Shown: piece by piece, positions 33,928 to 43,463 of the stretch
Layout: each line of letters opens with the position of its first letter
Position numbering within the stretch: the stretch's first letter is position 1
Origin: DAOUJW01 sp965218945
GTDB taxonomy: Bacteria > Chloroflexota > Dehalococcoidia > Lucifugimonadales > UBA2985
Length of the DNA stretch: 64,000 bases
Direction: 5' to 3'
Assembly (NCBI GenBank): GCA_965218945.1
Contig: OZ244718.1
Span: forward strand, 124,001-188,000
Notes under the pieces: generated by a model
Databases searched by the model: none
The model's input: the letters and a program-made list of their open reading frames with translations, nothing else
What the model was told of the DNA's origin: nothing
Program-made: the position numbers and the translations under genes

Positions 33928-34017
33928 TGGCGGAGAGGATGGGATTTGAACCCATGAGGAGATTGCTCCCCTACGCGATTTCCAGTCGCGCCTGTTCGGC
34001 CGCTCCAGCACCTCTCC
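33928..34017 (-). tRNA. tRNA-Ser (anticodon GGA), CCA encoded
   Basis: A 90-nt class II tRNA with acceptor GGAGAGG/CCTCTCC, anticodon loop CTGGAAA and a long variable arm (GGGGAGCAATCTCC region). The T arm is ATGGGTTCAAATCCCAT. Confidence 0.93.
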
Positions 34018-34054
34018 GGTACTCCTGCACTACTCGGGTCTTGGTTGGACCCAA

Positions 34055-34145
34055 TGGCGGAGAGGGTGGGATTTGAACCCACGTCCCGATGCAATCGGGA
34101 ACCGCTTTTCGAGAGCGGCGCCATAAGCCTCTCGGCCACCTCTCC
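34055..34145 (-). tRNA. tRNA-Ser (anticodon CGA), CCA encoded
   Basis: A 91-nt class II tRNA with acceptor GGAGAGG, anticodon stem GCCGCT/AGCGGT, loop CTCGAAA, and long variable arm TCCCGATTGCATCGGGA. It is upstream of and probably co-transcribed with the GGA isoacceptor 37 bp away. Confidence 0.94.
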
Positions 34146-34157
34146 TTCCGAAAAAGC

Positions 34158-34163
34158 ATTATA
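34158..34163 (-). promoter_or_regulatory. -10 element for the tRNA-Ser pair
   Basis: TATAAT on the minus strand, 12 bp before the first tRNA. A -35 match is weak. Confidence 0.5.
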
Positions 34164-34280
34164 GCACAGCGCGATACCGACAGGGCATACTCCTTTGCGA
34201 CATCACGCTGGCAGCAGCGCATCGCTACGGATTACAACTGGCAACTCCATTGGCGTTACGCTTTACAGCCCGAGCTAGCC

Positions 34281-34310
34281 TTGACAGCCCACATTCAATC
34301 GTGCTAGCAT
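34281..34310 (+). promoter_or_regulatory. Promoter upstream of glmU
   Basis: TTGACA (34281-34286), 18 bp, TAGCAT (34305-34310). Transcription would begin near 34317. Confidence 0.5.
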
Positions 34311-34402
34311 TTGGGCAGAATGAGGATTTGTCCAGAACTTTTCGGATAGGGTAGCCGTGGTTCTTGTTCAGCAACAGGAGTGCGGATGCCCTTTATTTAT
34401 TG

Positions 34403-35764
34403 GTGGAGAAAGTGGATAACTGGCGGGCGATAATACTGGCGGCGGGTAGAGGGACTCGTATGAAGTCCAGCGCGCCCAAGGTCCTGCAGCCCATCTGCGG
34501 TCGAGAGATGGTTGGGCTGGTCGCGGACGCTCTGAGAGGCGCCGGCTTTGAGGACGTGGCGGTCGTTGTCCCTCCCGACTCTTCGCAGATAGCCAATGCC
34601 CTCAGTCCCGACTGCTGCCCGGTGGAACAAGCCGAACCCCTGGGAACGGGCCACGCGCTCGCTCAGGCCCGAGGCCTGCTTGGAGACTACGCAGGCAACA
34701 TCCTGGTGGTCAACGGCGACGCGCCATTGATAACCTCCGACACCCTGTCGGCTCTGGCGCGCCATCACGAGTCCGCCCAAAGCTGTCTCACCCTTCTGAC
34801 GTGCAGCGAGCTTCCCTCGGCGGACATGGGCCGAGTGGTGCGCGGAGAGAGTGGCGAAGCGCTGTCCATAGTCGAGAAGGTGGACTTGAAGGATGACGGC
34901 GGGACAACCAGTGAGGGCAACGCAGGCGTGTACTGCTTCAGTTCCCCCTGGCTTTGGACCGCCCTGGACGAGCTGGCGCCGGCCGCCAATGGGGAGCTTT
35001 ACCTGACGGGCCTGGCTGCCCTTGCCGCGGCCCAGGGCAATGCGGTATCCACAATGCCTCTGGACGACCCTATGGAAGCCCTGGGCGTGAACGACGGCGT
35101 CCAGCTTGCCAGGGCCAGGGACGCGATGCAGCGCAGGATAAACGAACGCTGGCTTCTCCAGGGTGTTACAGTCATGGAGCCTGCCTACATAGACGTATCC
35201 GTGTACATTGATCCCGACACCGTGATCTACCCCAACACCTTTCTCAAGGGCGAGACTCACATTGGGCAAAGGTGCCAGATAGGCCCCGGCTCCATGATAG
35301 AGGACTCCGTAATCGCCGACGGATGCCGGGTGTGGTACTCCGTGGTGGAGTCCGCCGTCCTGGAGGAGGGCGTCGATATCGGTCCTTACAGCCATATTCG
35401 ACCTGAGACCCACATAGACAGAGACGTGCACATCGGCAACTTCGTCGAGGTGAAGAAGAGCAGCTTAGGCGCAGGCACAAAGATAGGCCACTTCACCTAC
35501 GTGGGCGACTCCTGGGTGGGGCCGGATGTCAACTTGGGGGCAGGCACAGTGACCTGCAACTTCGACGGGGTGGACAAGCACCGGACCGTAATTGAGGAGG
35601 GCGCTTTCATAGGCAGCGACTCCATGCTGGTGGCGCCGGTCCGGGTGGGCGCAGGAGCCAGCACAGGCGCCGGCTCCGTGGTGACTAGGGACGTGCCCGC
35701 CGGCGCGAGGGTAGCGGGAGTCCCGGCCAGGACCTTGCCTAACGGCAACCCTAAGAAAGAATAA
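34403..35764 (+). CDS. glmU: Bifunctional UDP-GlcNAc pyrophosphorylase / glucosamine-1-P acetyltransferase
   Basis: About 453 residues. The N-terminal nucleotidyltransferase domain has AIILAAGRGTRMKSSAPKVL and NGDAPLI. The C-terminal left-handed beta-helix has hexapeptide repeats (IGPGSMIEDSVIADGC, IGNFVEVKKS, LGAGTVTCNFDG) and ends GSVVTRDVPAGARVAGVPAR. It makes UDP-GlcNAc for the cell envelope. The start is uncertain: GTG 34403, TTG 34400 and TTG 34364 are all in frame, and no ideal ribosome site is present. The fold begins just after GTG 34403. Confidence 0.88.
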   Translation: MEKVDNWRAIILAAGRGTRMKSSAPKVLQPICGREMVGLVADALRGAGFEDVAVVVPPDSSQIANALSPDCCPVEQAEPLGTGHALAQARGLLGDYAGNILVVNGDAPLITSDTLSALARHHESAQSCLTLLTCSELPSADMGRVVRGESGEALSIVEKVDLKDDGGTTSEGNAGVYCFSSPWLWTALDELAPAANGELYLTGLAALAAAQGNAVSTMPLDDPMEALGVNDGVQLARARDAMQRRINERWLLQGVTVMEPAYIDVSVYIDPDTVIYPNTFLKGETHIGQRCQIGPGSMIEDSVIADGCRVWYSVVESAVLEEGVDIGPYSHIRPETHIDRDVHIGNFVEVKKSSLGAGTKIGHFTYVGDSWVGPDVNLGAGTVTCNFDGVDKHRTVIEEGAFIGSDSMLVAPVRVGAGASTGAGSVVTRDVPAGARVAGVPARTLPNGNPKKE

Positions 35765-35854
35765 TGACATCTTTGCAAAGCTCTTCGGCTTACCTCACAG
35801 GGGCGTCTCTAGTAGAGGAAGTATCGACCACTGACTCTGAGGAGGTGGTATGAA

Positions 35855-37105
35855 TTGGACCCTGATAGTTCGTTAGCAGCTTTAATACTGGGCCTCTCTA
35901 TAGTCTTTTGTGGCCTCCTCTCCCTGACTGAGGGATATCTATGGCCCAGGCTTCGTGGCGGCCCCGCAGCAGAAGACTCGCTGCTTCACCCCGCCCTGTG
36001 GGACGAAACAACCCGGTCCCTGATAAAAGCAGGACTGATTGCCGCTGCTGTAGCTTCAGGCGCGTACCTGCTGTTGTCCCTCGACTTCACCTGGTGGGCT
36101 GTAGCGCTGGGGGCGTTGGGGCTGCTGGTGTTCCTGCCTGTCTTCCAGGGTGTGCTGGTTGGCCTGGGCGCGCGTTTGGGAACGAAGGCGCGCATCCCCG
36201 CCATGATGCTTTGGCCTCTGGTTCTTCCGGCATCCCTTCTCTCCCGAGTGCAGATATCCGTCGCTTCGGCTCTGTCAAGGAGAGGCGCGGCCACGACAGA
36301 CACCTCTGCCCTGTCCAGCCCACTCAACCTGGTCACACTCGGTGAGCTTCCTGAGACCGACCTAAACGAAGAGCTGGAACCCCACGAAGAGGAGATGATC
36401 AGGTCGATACTAAAGCTGGACGAGACCACGGCACGGGAGATAATGATACCCCGGATGGACATCCTGGCGGCCGAGGCTACTTCACCCTTGAGCGTGGTGG
36501 CGGAGCTTATGTGGGACAGCGGCCATAGCCGCATACCCATCTACGAGGAGACCATAGACAACATCGTCGGCGTGGTGCATTCGCGAGACCTGCTGCGCCA
36601 CCTGGCCACTAAGAACGCGGACGTTCAACTGGCAAGCATCGCCCGCCCGCCCCTGTTCATTCCCGTGTTCAAGCGCTTGGACGACCTGCTGCGTGACTTC
36701 CAGGAGCAGCACATCCAGATTGCCCTTGTGGTGGACGAGTACGGCGGCACCACCGGGCTGGTCACCATTGAGGACCTGCTGGAGGAGATAGTTGGGGAGA
36801 TTGAGGACGAATTCGACACGACGGAGTCGCTAAGAGAGATGATAAGCGATGACGAGGCCCTGATGGACGCCCGCATTTCACTGGATGAAGTCAACGAGGC
36901 GTTCGACGCCAATCTCCAGGGAGACGGGTTCGATACCCTTGGGGGACTGCTCTATCACCAACTGGGCAGGATCCCCGTCCCGGGAGACGAGGCGCAAGTC
37001 AATGGGCTGAACATCCGGGTGATCTCCACCCTGGGAAGACGCATCAAGAGGGTGCGCGTGGCCCGCACCCGCACGGCTGCCTCAGAGTCCCCAGGCTCGC
37101 GGTAA
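35855..37105 (+). CDS. CorC/HlyC-type membrane protein with CBS pair
   Basis: A 416-residue protein: about three to four N-terminal membrane spans (degenerate DUF21/CNNM-like), then TAREIMIPRMDILAAEA and IVGVVHSRDLLRH (tandem CBS domains), EYGGTTGLVTIEDLLEEIVGEIEDEFD, and a C-terminal CorC_HlyC domain. The family is linked to Mg2+ or Co2+ efflux and cation homeostasis. TTG 35855 follows AGGAGG. An 8-codon ORF (ATGAATTGG...) overlaps the start in another frame and may be a chance leader. Confidence 0.8.
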   Translation: MDPDSSLAALILGLSIVFCGLLSLTEGYLWPRLRGGPAAEDSLLHPALWDETTRSLIKAGLIAAAVASGAYLLLSLDFTWWAVALGALGLLVFLPVFQGVLVGLGARLGTKARIPAMMLWPLVLPASLLSRVQISVASALSRRGAATTDTSALSSPLNLVTLGELPETDLNEELEPHEEEMIRSILKLDETTAREIMIPRMDILAAEATSPLSVVAELMWDSGHSRIPIYEETIDNIVGVVHSRDLLRHLATKNADVQLASIARPPLFIPVFKRLDDLLRDFQEQHIQIALVVDEYGGTTGLVTIEDLLEEIVGEIEDEFDTTESLREMISDDEALMDARISLDEVNEAFDANLQGDGFDTLGGLLYHQLGRIPVPGDEAQVNGLNIRVISTLGRRIKRVRVARTRTAASESPGSR

Positions 37106-37156
37106 GCAGCGTCACTCCTCTGTCACTGCCCCGTCACTCCAGACGCTCGCCCTCCT

Positions 37157-37810
37157 GTCATTCTGAACCCTTCGGCTACGCTCAGGGTAAACTACGTGAA
37201 GAATCCAGAGCCTCCGACCGCTCAGCGCTTAGGTCTACCCACACAGGACTCTTCGGTTCGACGTACAGTCTGTGAGGCTAGTTTTTCAGAATGCATACGT
37301 AGTATTCGCACAATGGCTTGGGATTCTTCGTCGCTTCACTCCTCAGAATGACAGAGGCCGCGCGCCCTACCGTCATTCTGAACGGAGTGAAGAATCCAAA
37401 GGGTTTCATCCCAAGACAGCGCAGTTTTGCGAGCAATGGCCTGGGATTCTTCGTCGCTTCACTCCTCAGAATGACAGAGGCGCGCGCCCCTCTGTCATTC
37501 TGAACGCAGTGAAGAATCCAAAAGGTTTCATCCCAAGACAGCACAGTTTTGCGTACAATGGCTTTGGATTCTTCGTCGCTTCACTCCTCAGAATGACAGA
37601 GGCCGCGCGCCCATGTCATTCTGAACCCTTCGGCTACGCTCAGGGTAAACTACGTGAAGAATCCAGAGCCTCCGACCACTCAGCGCTCAGGTCTACCCAC
37701 ATAGGACTCTTCAGTTCGACGTACAGCCGATGCGTCTCGTTTGTCAGGATGTATATGTAGTATTCGCACAATGGCTTTGGATTCTTCGTCGCTTTGCTCC
37801 TCAGAATGAC
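37157..37810. repeat. Array of family A repeats (long-short-short-long)
   Basis: Units run approximately 37157-37353, 37373-37475, 37494-37600 and 37614-37810. The outer two share the long core (CTCAGCGCT.AGGTCTACCCAC) and the middle two the short core (TTTCATCCCAAGACAGC). Orientation is opposite to the 9958 and 29799 arrays. It separates the convergent CorC-like and methyltransferase genes. Confidence 0.85.
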
Positions 37811-37857
37811 AGAAGAGCCGGGCCTGCCATTGCCACGCTGCCTCCCATTCCAGGCCC

Positions 37858-40800
37858 TCAGGCTTGCCGGCGATTCTCGCGGTCTCCAAGCGCAACCGGC
37901 TTGTCCTCGTCATCCCAGTAGGCCATGCCGTCCACTATCTCCATAGTACGGACGCTGACCGTGCACACCCGCTGCAACAGGTCTATTACTTGCTCCTTGT
38001 AATCGGCGAAGCGGTATGTGTTGAACTTCTCTGCGATGGTGGGGTCCCTGGGCTTCTTCTCCTTGTACTGGTCCAGCACCCACTCAAGGGCCGACCGGCT
38101 GCCCAGGCGGTAGCGCCAGGCGTCCGGCGGCACTCCGGTCAGGGTGGTCTTGTCATCCAGCTCAATGGTTCCCTGCTCCTTGTTTGGCCTCAGACGCACT
38201 TTCTTTGCAGCCTCCGGCTTGTCGATGCGCTCCAGAGCGTATGGCTCGGCGGACTCGAAGCCGACGTGCAGGTCAAGAAGCTCCTGCCCCATGCGCGCCC
38301 ATACGTCGAAGTCGTGGTAGAGGGGCAGGCGCGGAAATTCCCGCGTCAGGTCAACCGCGTACTTGGCGCGGTACACCGGGTCGTGGAGCACGGCGTAGGT
38401 GTAGGCAAAGATGTGCTCTGCGGTAATGCCGCTTGGGTAGATGTTCTTGAAGTCCTCACCCCACTCCTTCTTGTAGTGCTCGTTGATGCGGCGGATGCCC
38501 CATTCCGTGATGTTGCTGATACGCTCGCCTTTGTCTGTGTAGCGGTAGAGGGGGAGACACTGGGTAGTCTTGAGCAAGTCGTGTGAAAAAACACGGCCTG
38601 TAGCCAAAGCCCGAAATCCGTTGTTGGCGGCATTGCCAGGAAAGCAAATTACCTTGTTCTTGGCATCTATGCTGTGAGGGAAAATCTGCGGTTGTTGATA
38701 CCTGCGGTGAGTAATAATGGGGGCATAGTAACAGTGCTTGGCTATAAAGGGCCTGTATAGACCGGATACGATATGTTTCCTCGCAAATGAGAGGGTATCG
38801 CCGTTAACCAGATGCTGCTCCAATTCAGTAGTCCACTTGATAGACCTGTTTACCCAAGTGCTTATCGAGTTAGCGTCAGGTTTCTCTGTTTCAAACCTTT
38901 GCATGTCTTCTACGTAGGTTCTGCAGAAATATTTGACCTTATTAGAAACGGTACTGGCGTCAAAATCGTACGCCCATTCATCGCGATTGGTGCTTATACC
39001 GACAGAGTACAGTCCAAAAACGGCCTGCTCTTCAGTAGCAGCCTTGGCAAACTTGGTCTCTCTGTTTGCCAGGGGCAGCAGGCTCTCAAAGTCGCTGGTG
39101 GACTGGTTGAGCCAGTTGGCGTCAGCGTCGGGAGAGATTTCGCTTAAGTCAAACCCCGAAAAGGGTTTACCCTTGATATAGTCAATTTTGTCGGGGGATT
39201 TTAAGTAGTCGCCGACGGCGTTATAGAACACCCGGAACCCTTCAGCGCCCTGCCGCCGCACCAGGAAGTATATTGCTATGCCAACGCGAATCTTGTCTTC
39301 GAAGATATTGCCCTTCTCTCGACGGCGGCGCTCTCCGCTGGTGCGGGCGTTGCCCTTTAGGTCAATGACCCATAGCTCGTTGAACTCCTCAGCCACCACT
39401 TTGCGGAATCCGTCATCCTGGCGGGAGTCCAGAAACGCGTTGTTGCTGACAAACCCGATAATCCCGTCGTCCGCCAGCCGGTCGGACGCCCACCGAATGA
39501 ACCGCTTGTACATATCGTACTGGTGCGTTCTCTGCGCGGTCCCCTCTTTCACGTAGGTTTCCTTAATGCGCTGGTCGATTTCCGGGTACTGCCGGTTTGG
39601 ATTAAGCTCGTACCAGTTGCTTTGCTGATCGTTGTACGGCGGATTGCCAATGATGACGCTGATGGTCTTCTCATTCTGGAGCTGCACCCGCATCCAGTTC
39701 TCAGCGGAGAGGCCGCCCAGGTTGAAGGCCCCCTGCCGGGCTACCGCCCCGCCCGTCGCCCCCTGCCAGTCCATGTTGTCCAGGGTGTCCACAAAGCACA
39801 GGTTGGGGAACTCCAGGTAGCGCCCCGTCTTCTCCTTGTAGGTGTACTCTATGTTCAGGTTGGCTATGTAGTAGGGCAGTATAGCCACCTCGTTGGCGTG
39901 GATCTCGTTGCGGTACTTGCGCTCAAGGCGCTCCAGCGCGTCCGGCTCGCCGCTTCCGGCCAGGTAGCTGATGAGGTTGGTGACGAATGTGCCCGTGCCG
40001 GTGGCCGGGTCCAGGATCTGCACGTTGTCGTCGGCCAAGCGGCGGTTGAAGTGCTTTTGAAGCAGGTGGTCGGCTCCCCGGATGATGAAGTCCACGACCT
40101 CGTTGGGGGTGTAGACGACGCCCAGGCGGTCGGCGGCGGCGGGGTTGTAGGACTTGTAGAAGTCCTCGTATATCGCCTTGAGGAACTGCTGCTTCTCGGC
40201 GTAATCGGCTATCTCGTCGGCGGCCCGGCCGATGGCGCCGTAGTAGGTGTGCAGTCGGTCGATGGCCTGACGGCGCACGTCGCCGGTGAAGAAGGTCTGC
40301 TCCAGGGCCTCCAGCCGTCCGGCGACGTTGTTCTCCCGATGAAACTGGTCCTCCCCGAACACCCTCAGGAAGATGTCCTTGGTGAGGATGTGCTGCAACA
40401 GCATCTCGCGGACGTCGGCGGCGGACACGGCGGGGCTTATGCTCTGCTTGCACAGCTCCAGGAAGGCCACTGCGGCCTCCTGGTACTCCGGGTTGTTGGC
40501 CTCGGCCTTCACCACGGCCTCCCGTAGATTGCCGATGACGGTTGGCAGATCGGCCTTGAACTGCTGCTGCGCCTGGCGGAACTCCTCAATTTCCGGCAGC
40601 TCGTAGTCCAGGAAAGAGCGAATGAGGCGGTGAAGCTCTCCGGGGCGGGACATCTCAACTCGCATCACCTCCTCCCGGTTCTGGATCAGGACGGCAGTCT
40701 GCGAGTCCTCAAAGATGATGTTGTCGCGCGGGTAGCCCCGGTCGAACTTGCGCTCGATCTCAGAATCCAGGTCGTCGCGGCTGTCCTTGGCCTCCCAGTA

Positions 40801-41025
40801 GCCGCGGGCCATGCGCAGGGTGTCCTTCACCGTGCCGTCGGGCCGGTTGCCGAGGGATGCCCCAAGCTCGTCCACCAGGGCCAGCTTCTCCTTGTGGTCC
40901 CGGCAGTAGGAGTCCAGGCAGTTGGCGAAGGCGCGCCGGATGCTCAGCTCGCTGTCGGAGCCGCCGAATTCGATGAGCCTCTGCAAGTCGGCGTGGTAAC
41001 GCTCTATGTGGGGATAGGCCGGCAT
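37858..41025 (-). CDS. Type ISP/IIG-like adenine-specific DNA methyltransferase-restriction protein
   Basis: A 1055-residue protein. An N-terminal helical region contains DNIIFEDSQTAVLIQN (possible degenerate nuclease core). The N6-adenine methyltransferase core has motif I ILDPATGTGTFVTNL (~residue 338) and motif IV IIGNPPYNDQQ (~461). A long C-terminal region resembles the target-recognition half of type ISP enzymes (PLYHDFDVWARMGQELLDLH, YRLGSRSALEWVLDQY). Classic type ISP proteins are ~1500 residues with a helicase module, absent here. No separate endonuclease is adjacent. ATG 41025 lies six bases after TATAAT, so translation may be leaderless. Role: DNA modification, perhaps restriction. 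Confidence 0.8.
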   Translation of the reverse strand: MPAYPHIERYHADLQRLIEFGGSDSELSIRRAFANCLDSYCRDHKEKLALVDELGASLGNRPDGTVKDTLRMARGYWEAKDSRDDLDSEIERKFDRGYPRDNIIFEDSQTAVLIQNREEVMRVEMSRPGELHRLIRSFLDYELPEIEEFRQAQQQFKADLPTVIGNLREAVVKAEANNPEYQEAAVAFLELCKQSISPAVSAADVREMLLQHILTKDIFLRVFGEDQFHRENNVAGRLEALEQTFFTGDVRRQAIDRLHTYYGAIGRAADEIADYAEKQQFLKAIYEDFYKSYNPAAADRLGVVYTPNEVVDFIIRGADHLLQKHFNRRLADDNVQILDPATGTGTFVTNLISYLAGSGEPDALERLERKYRNEIHANEVAILPYYIANLNIEYTYKEKTGRYLEFPNLCFVDTLDNMDWQGATGGAVARQGAFNLGGLSAENWMRVQLQNEKTISVIIGNPPYNDQQSNWYELNPNRQYPEIDQRIKETYVKEGTAQRTHQYDMYKRFIRWASDRLADDGIIGFVSNNAFLDSRQDDGFRKVVAEEFNELWVIDLKGNARTSGERRRREKGNIFEDKIRVGIAIYFLVRRQGAEGFRVFYNAVGDYLKSPDKIDYIKGKPFSGFDLSEISPDADANWLNQSTSDFESLLPLANRETKFAKAATEEQAVFGLYSVGISTNRDEWAYDFDASTVSNKVKYFCRTYVEDMQRFETEKPDANSISTWVNRSIKWTTELEQHLVNGDTLSFARKHIVSGLYRPFIAKHCYYAPIITHRRYQQPQIFPHSIDAKNKVICFPGNAANNGFRALATGRVFSHDLLKTTQCLPLYRYTDKGERISNITEWGIRRINEHYKKEWGEDFKNIYPSGITAEHIFAYTYAVLHDPVYRAKYAVDLTREFPRLPLYHDFDVWARMGQELLDLHVGFESAEPYALERIDKPEAAKKVRLRPNKEQGTIELDDKTTLTGVPPDAWRYRLGSRSALEWVLDQYKEKKPRDPTIAEKFNTYRFADYKEQVIDLLQRVCTVSVRTMEIVDGMAYWDDEDKPVALGDRENRRQA

Positions 41026-41031
41026 GAGAAA

Positions 41032-41037
41032 ATTATA
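41032..41037 (-). promoter_or_regulatory. -10 box of a probable leaderless promoter (methyltransferase gene)
   Basis: TATAAT is separated from the ATG by exactly six bases, so transcription should begin at or next to the A of the start codon. No Shine-Dalgarno match exists. Confidence 0.55.
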
Positions 41038-41093
41038 CGCCAAAGGCGGATTGCCCGTCATTCGCCAGGGCAATTGAGTCAAAGGTTACAACT

Positions 41094-41199
41094 CCGTCAC
41101 TCCGGCGAAAGCCGGAGTCTAGCAGGTCCCAAAGTGAAAGAACAGGAAAGGATATTGACGGGTTCGGTCACTGGATACCGGCTTTCGCCGGTATGACGG
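41094..41199. repeat. 106-bp MITE-like element with ~29-bp inverted ends
   Basis: The left arm starts CCGTCACTCCGGCGAAAGCC and the right arm is the near inverse (GGCTTTCGCCGGTATGACGG). Each arm is itself a hairpin with GAAA or TTTC loop. The interior, about 50 bp, is unique. Confidence 0.7.
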
Positions 41200-41370
41200 T
41201 GGTTAATCAGCCTACATGCGATTGCCAGGCGTCACGCTAATCGCCGAATGTTGCTATTGACCCGCTCGCCAGGATGGTGTATCCTTATGCAGATTTTGTC
41301 AGGCGTCGAGGTATGCCTGACTGCTTAAATGCAGGCAGAGAAAGCAGAAAGGAAACTAAGGAGGGGAAAC

Positions 41371-42615
41371 ATGGACTTTTCGACCCAATATACGGCGGAG
41401 CAGGAGGACTTCCGGAAGGAGGTCCAGGCATGGATTGAGGCTAACGTCCCGGAGGACAAGAAGTCTCCCGTCGACCCCGAGGGGCTGACGTCGGGCCAGG
41501 AAGGCGACAACGCTGACCTGTACTGGTTCTGGAGGGAGAAGCACAAGGAGTTGGCCGAGAAGGGCTGGCTGTATCCCACCTACCCCAAGGAGTACGGTGG
41601 AGGCGGTCTCGGCGGTGAGCACGAGACCATCATTGAAGAGGAATTCAGCAAGGGCGGCGTCGTACGCGGCTTCACCAACGGCTTGGTATTCCCGACCCTG
41701 CTGGTGTGGGGCACAGAGGAGCAGAAGCAGAAGTTCCTCACGCCCCTTCTGAAGGCTGAGACGGTCGCCTTCCAGAATTTCACCGAGCCCAATGCCGGCT
41801 CAGACCTGGCCAGCCTCCAGAGCCGTGCGACCCGCGACGGCGACGACTGGATCATCTCCGGTCAGAAGCAGTTCGTCAGCGGCGCAGGCGTGCCCGACAT
41901 TCTCTTCGGCCCAATGGTGACCGACCCCGACGCGCCTCGCCACCGCAACCTGGGCTTCTTCCTGATTGAGAACCCCTCCGACGGCCTGCAGATCGGCCGA
42001 ATGGGGCTTCTGGGCGGCAGCCGACAGAACCGAATCTTCATGGACAACGTCCGCGTGTCCGGCGAGAACCTCATCGGCGGAGACCACCAGGGCTGGCAGG
42101 TCACCCAGACCACCCTGGAGCAGGAGCACGGCGGCAGGGGCCAGGCGTTCCCCCGGGACGAGGCCCTTGAGAACCTGATGGACTACGTGAAGAACACCGA
42201 CCACGGCGACGGCAAGGTCGGAAGCGACCCCGTAGTGCGTCAGAAGACCATGGACAGCGTCCTCTCCTCCCACATCAACACCCTGTTCGCGAAGCGCAAC
42301 TTCGCAATGTACCAGGCTCGCCAGGAGATGAGCTATCACGGCTCCCAGAGTTCCATGTATGGCAAGACCTACCGTTTGGACAACGCCCTCAGGCAGCTGG
42401 ACATCATGGGTCCCAAGGCCCTCCTGGGCACCGAGGAGCCGGACGCCCCCTTCGGCGGCCACACCGAGGTGAACCAGAGGACCAGTCTTCAGGGCCTGCA
42501 CCCGGGCGGCACCGTAGAGGTGCAGAAGGTCATCATCGCCCGCCGCATCGGCATCAGCCGGACCCAGGAGCGAGCCGCTCCCACGCCGGCCACGGCCACG
42601 CAGCACGGCAGCTAG
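41371..42615 (+). CDS. Acyl-CoA dehydrogenase
   Basis: A 414-residue flavoprotein. NFTEPNAGSDLASLQSRA and DWIISGQKQFVSGAG are the FAD and acyl-CoA binding signatures. It would oxidise an acyl-CoA to the enoyl-CoA. AGGAGGGG precedes ATG 41371. In the C-terminal segment (PGGTVEVQKVIIARRI) the Glu that often precedes Gly-Thr is replaced by Gly, so the catalytic base may be elsewhere (LEQEHGGRG is a candidate) or the enzyme may be atypical. It is monocistronic with a strong terminator behind. The substrate is unknown. Confidence 0.85.
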   Translation: MDFSTQYTAEQEDFRKEVQAWIEANVPEDKKSPVDPEGLTSGQEGDNADLYWFWREKHKELAEKGWLYPTYPKEYGGGGLGGEHETIIEEEFSKGGVVRGFTNGLVFPTLLVWGTEEQKQKFLTPLLKAETVAFQNFTEPNAGSDLASLQSRATRDGDDWIISGQKQFVSGAGVPDILFGPMVTDPDAPRHRNLGFFLIENPSDGLQIGRMGLLGGSRQNRIFMDNVRVSGENLIGGDHQGWQVTQTTLEQEHGGRGQAFPRDEALENLMDYVKNTDHGDGKVGSDPVVRQKTMDSVLSSHINTLFAKRNFAMYQARQEMSYHGSQSSMYGKTYRLDNALRQLDIMGPKALLGTEEPDAPFGGHTEVNQRTSLQGLHPGGTVEVQKVIIARRIGISRTQERAAPTPATATQHGS

Positions 42616-42665
42616 AGACCGCGCAACAATCGCCTCACGCGAGGCGTTCTAGCAAGGCGTTAGAA

Positions 42666-42694
42666 GAGCGGGGCCTGCAATGTAGGCCCCGCTC
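42666..42694 (+). terminator. Strong hairpin after acyl-CoA dehydrogenase gene
   Basis: An 11-bp perfect stem GAGCGGGGCCT/AGGCCCCGCTC with a 7-base loop, followed by ACTCTTCAT. Confidence 0.75.
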
Positions 42695-42778
42695 ACTCTT
42701 CATAAAGCAAATGGCGCGCCGGCCGCAGTTCACGCCGCTTGGCGCAGGCCCTGGAATCCCGGAGACACTTCTCTATCT

Positions 42779-43339
42779 ATGCTTATTGGTCTGATTGGGG
42801 ACACCCACCTGCCCGGCTCCGTACGCGATCCCTGGCCGGAGGTGGCGGAGGCGTTTCGCGGGGTTGACCTGATACTCCACGCCGGGGACATAGTATCCCA
42901 CCGCGTTCTGGATTGGCTGGAGAACATCGCCCCGGTCCTGGCCGCGCTGGGCAACAACGACTTCAATATGGACGATCCGCGCGTGAAGCCCACACAGACG
43001 CTGGAGGTGGAGGGCTGGAGGCTGGGTCTCCTGCACGACGTCACATCCGGCGTCCAGCTTGAGAAGCCGCCGGACATCCTGGTCAGCGGCCACACCCACT
43101 TCGAGCGCCTGGACTACGTCAACGGAGTCGTTGAGGTGAACCCGGGGAGCCCAACACTGCCGCACCACCAGTCTACGCGGCTGGGGACTGTGGGCATCCT
43201 GGACGTAACCAGCGAGCGGCTGAAGGCGGCCATCGTCAAGCTGGGCGACGGCCCAATGGTCCGGGGCGCACTGCTGGTAAACCCCGGCCGGGAGTTGCGC
43301 CTGGAGGCGCCGGGCAGGGAGTCAGGCAAGAGCTCCTAA
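42779..43339 (+). CDS. YfcE/MJ0936-family metallophosphoesterase
   Basis: A 186-residue calcineurin-like fold. The metal ligands lie in GLIGDTHL (D-x-H), HAGDIV, LGNNDF, LLHDV and SGHTHFERL. The family hydrolyses phosphodiesters; physiological substrates are mostly unknown. The ATG at 42779 has no obvious ribosome site. It is convergent with the aldo/keto reductase gene. Confidence 0.85.
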   Translation: MLIGLIGDTHLPGSVRDPWPEVAEAFRGVDLILHAGDIVSHRVLDWLENIAPVLAALGNNDFNMDDPRVKPTQTLEVEGWRLGLLHDVTSGVQLEKPPDILVSGHTHFERLDYVNGVVEVNPGSPTLPHHQSTRLGTVGILDVTSERLKAAIVKLGDGPMVRGALLVNPGRELRLEAPGRESGKSS

Positions 43340-43463
43340 GGCGCTCGGCCTCTATCCGTCACGGGAGGTCCTCTCCCTGCTCGCGTCTGTGGTTGTCCCG
43401 GCCTGGCCGGGGTGAATCGGGTCCCTACTCAGAGGTGAATTCCTTGATGGCAGATCCCATAGG

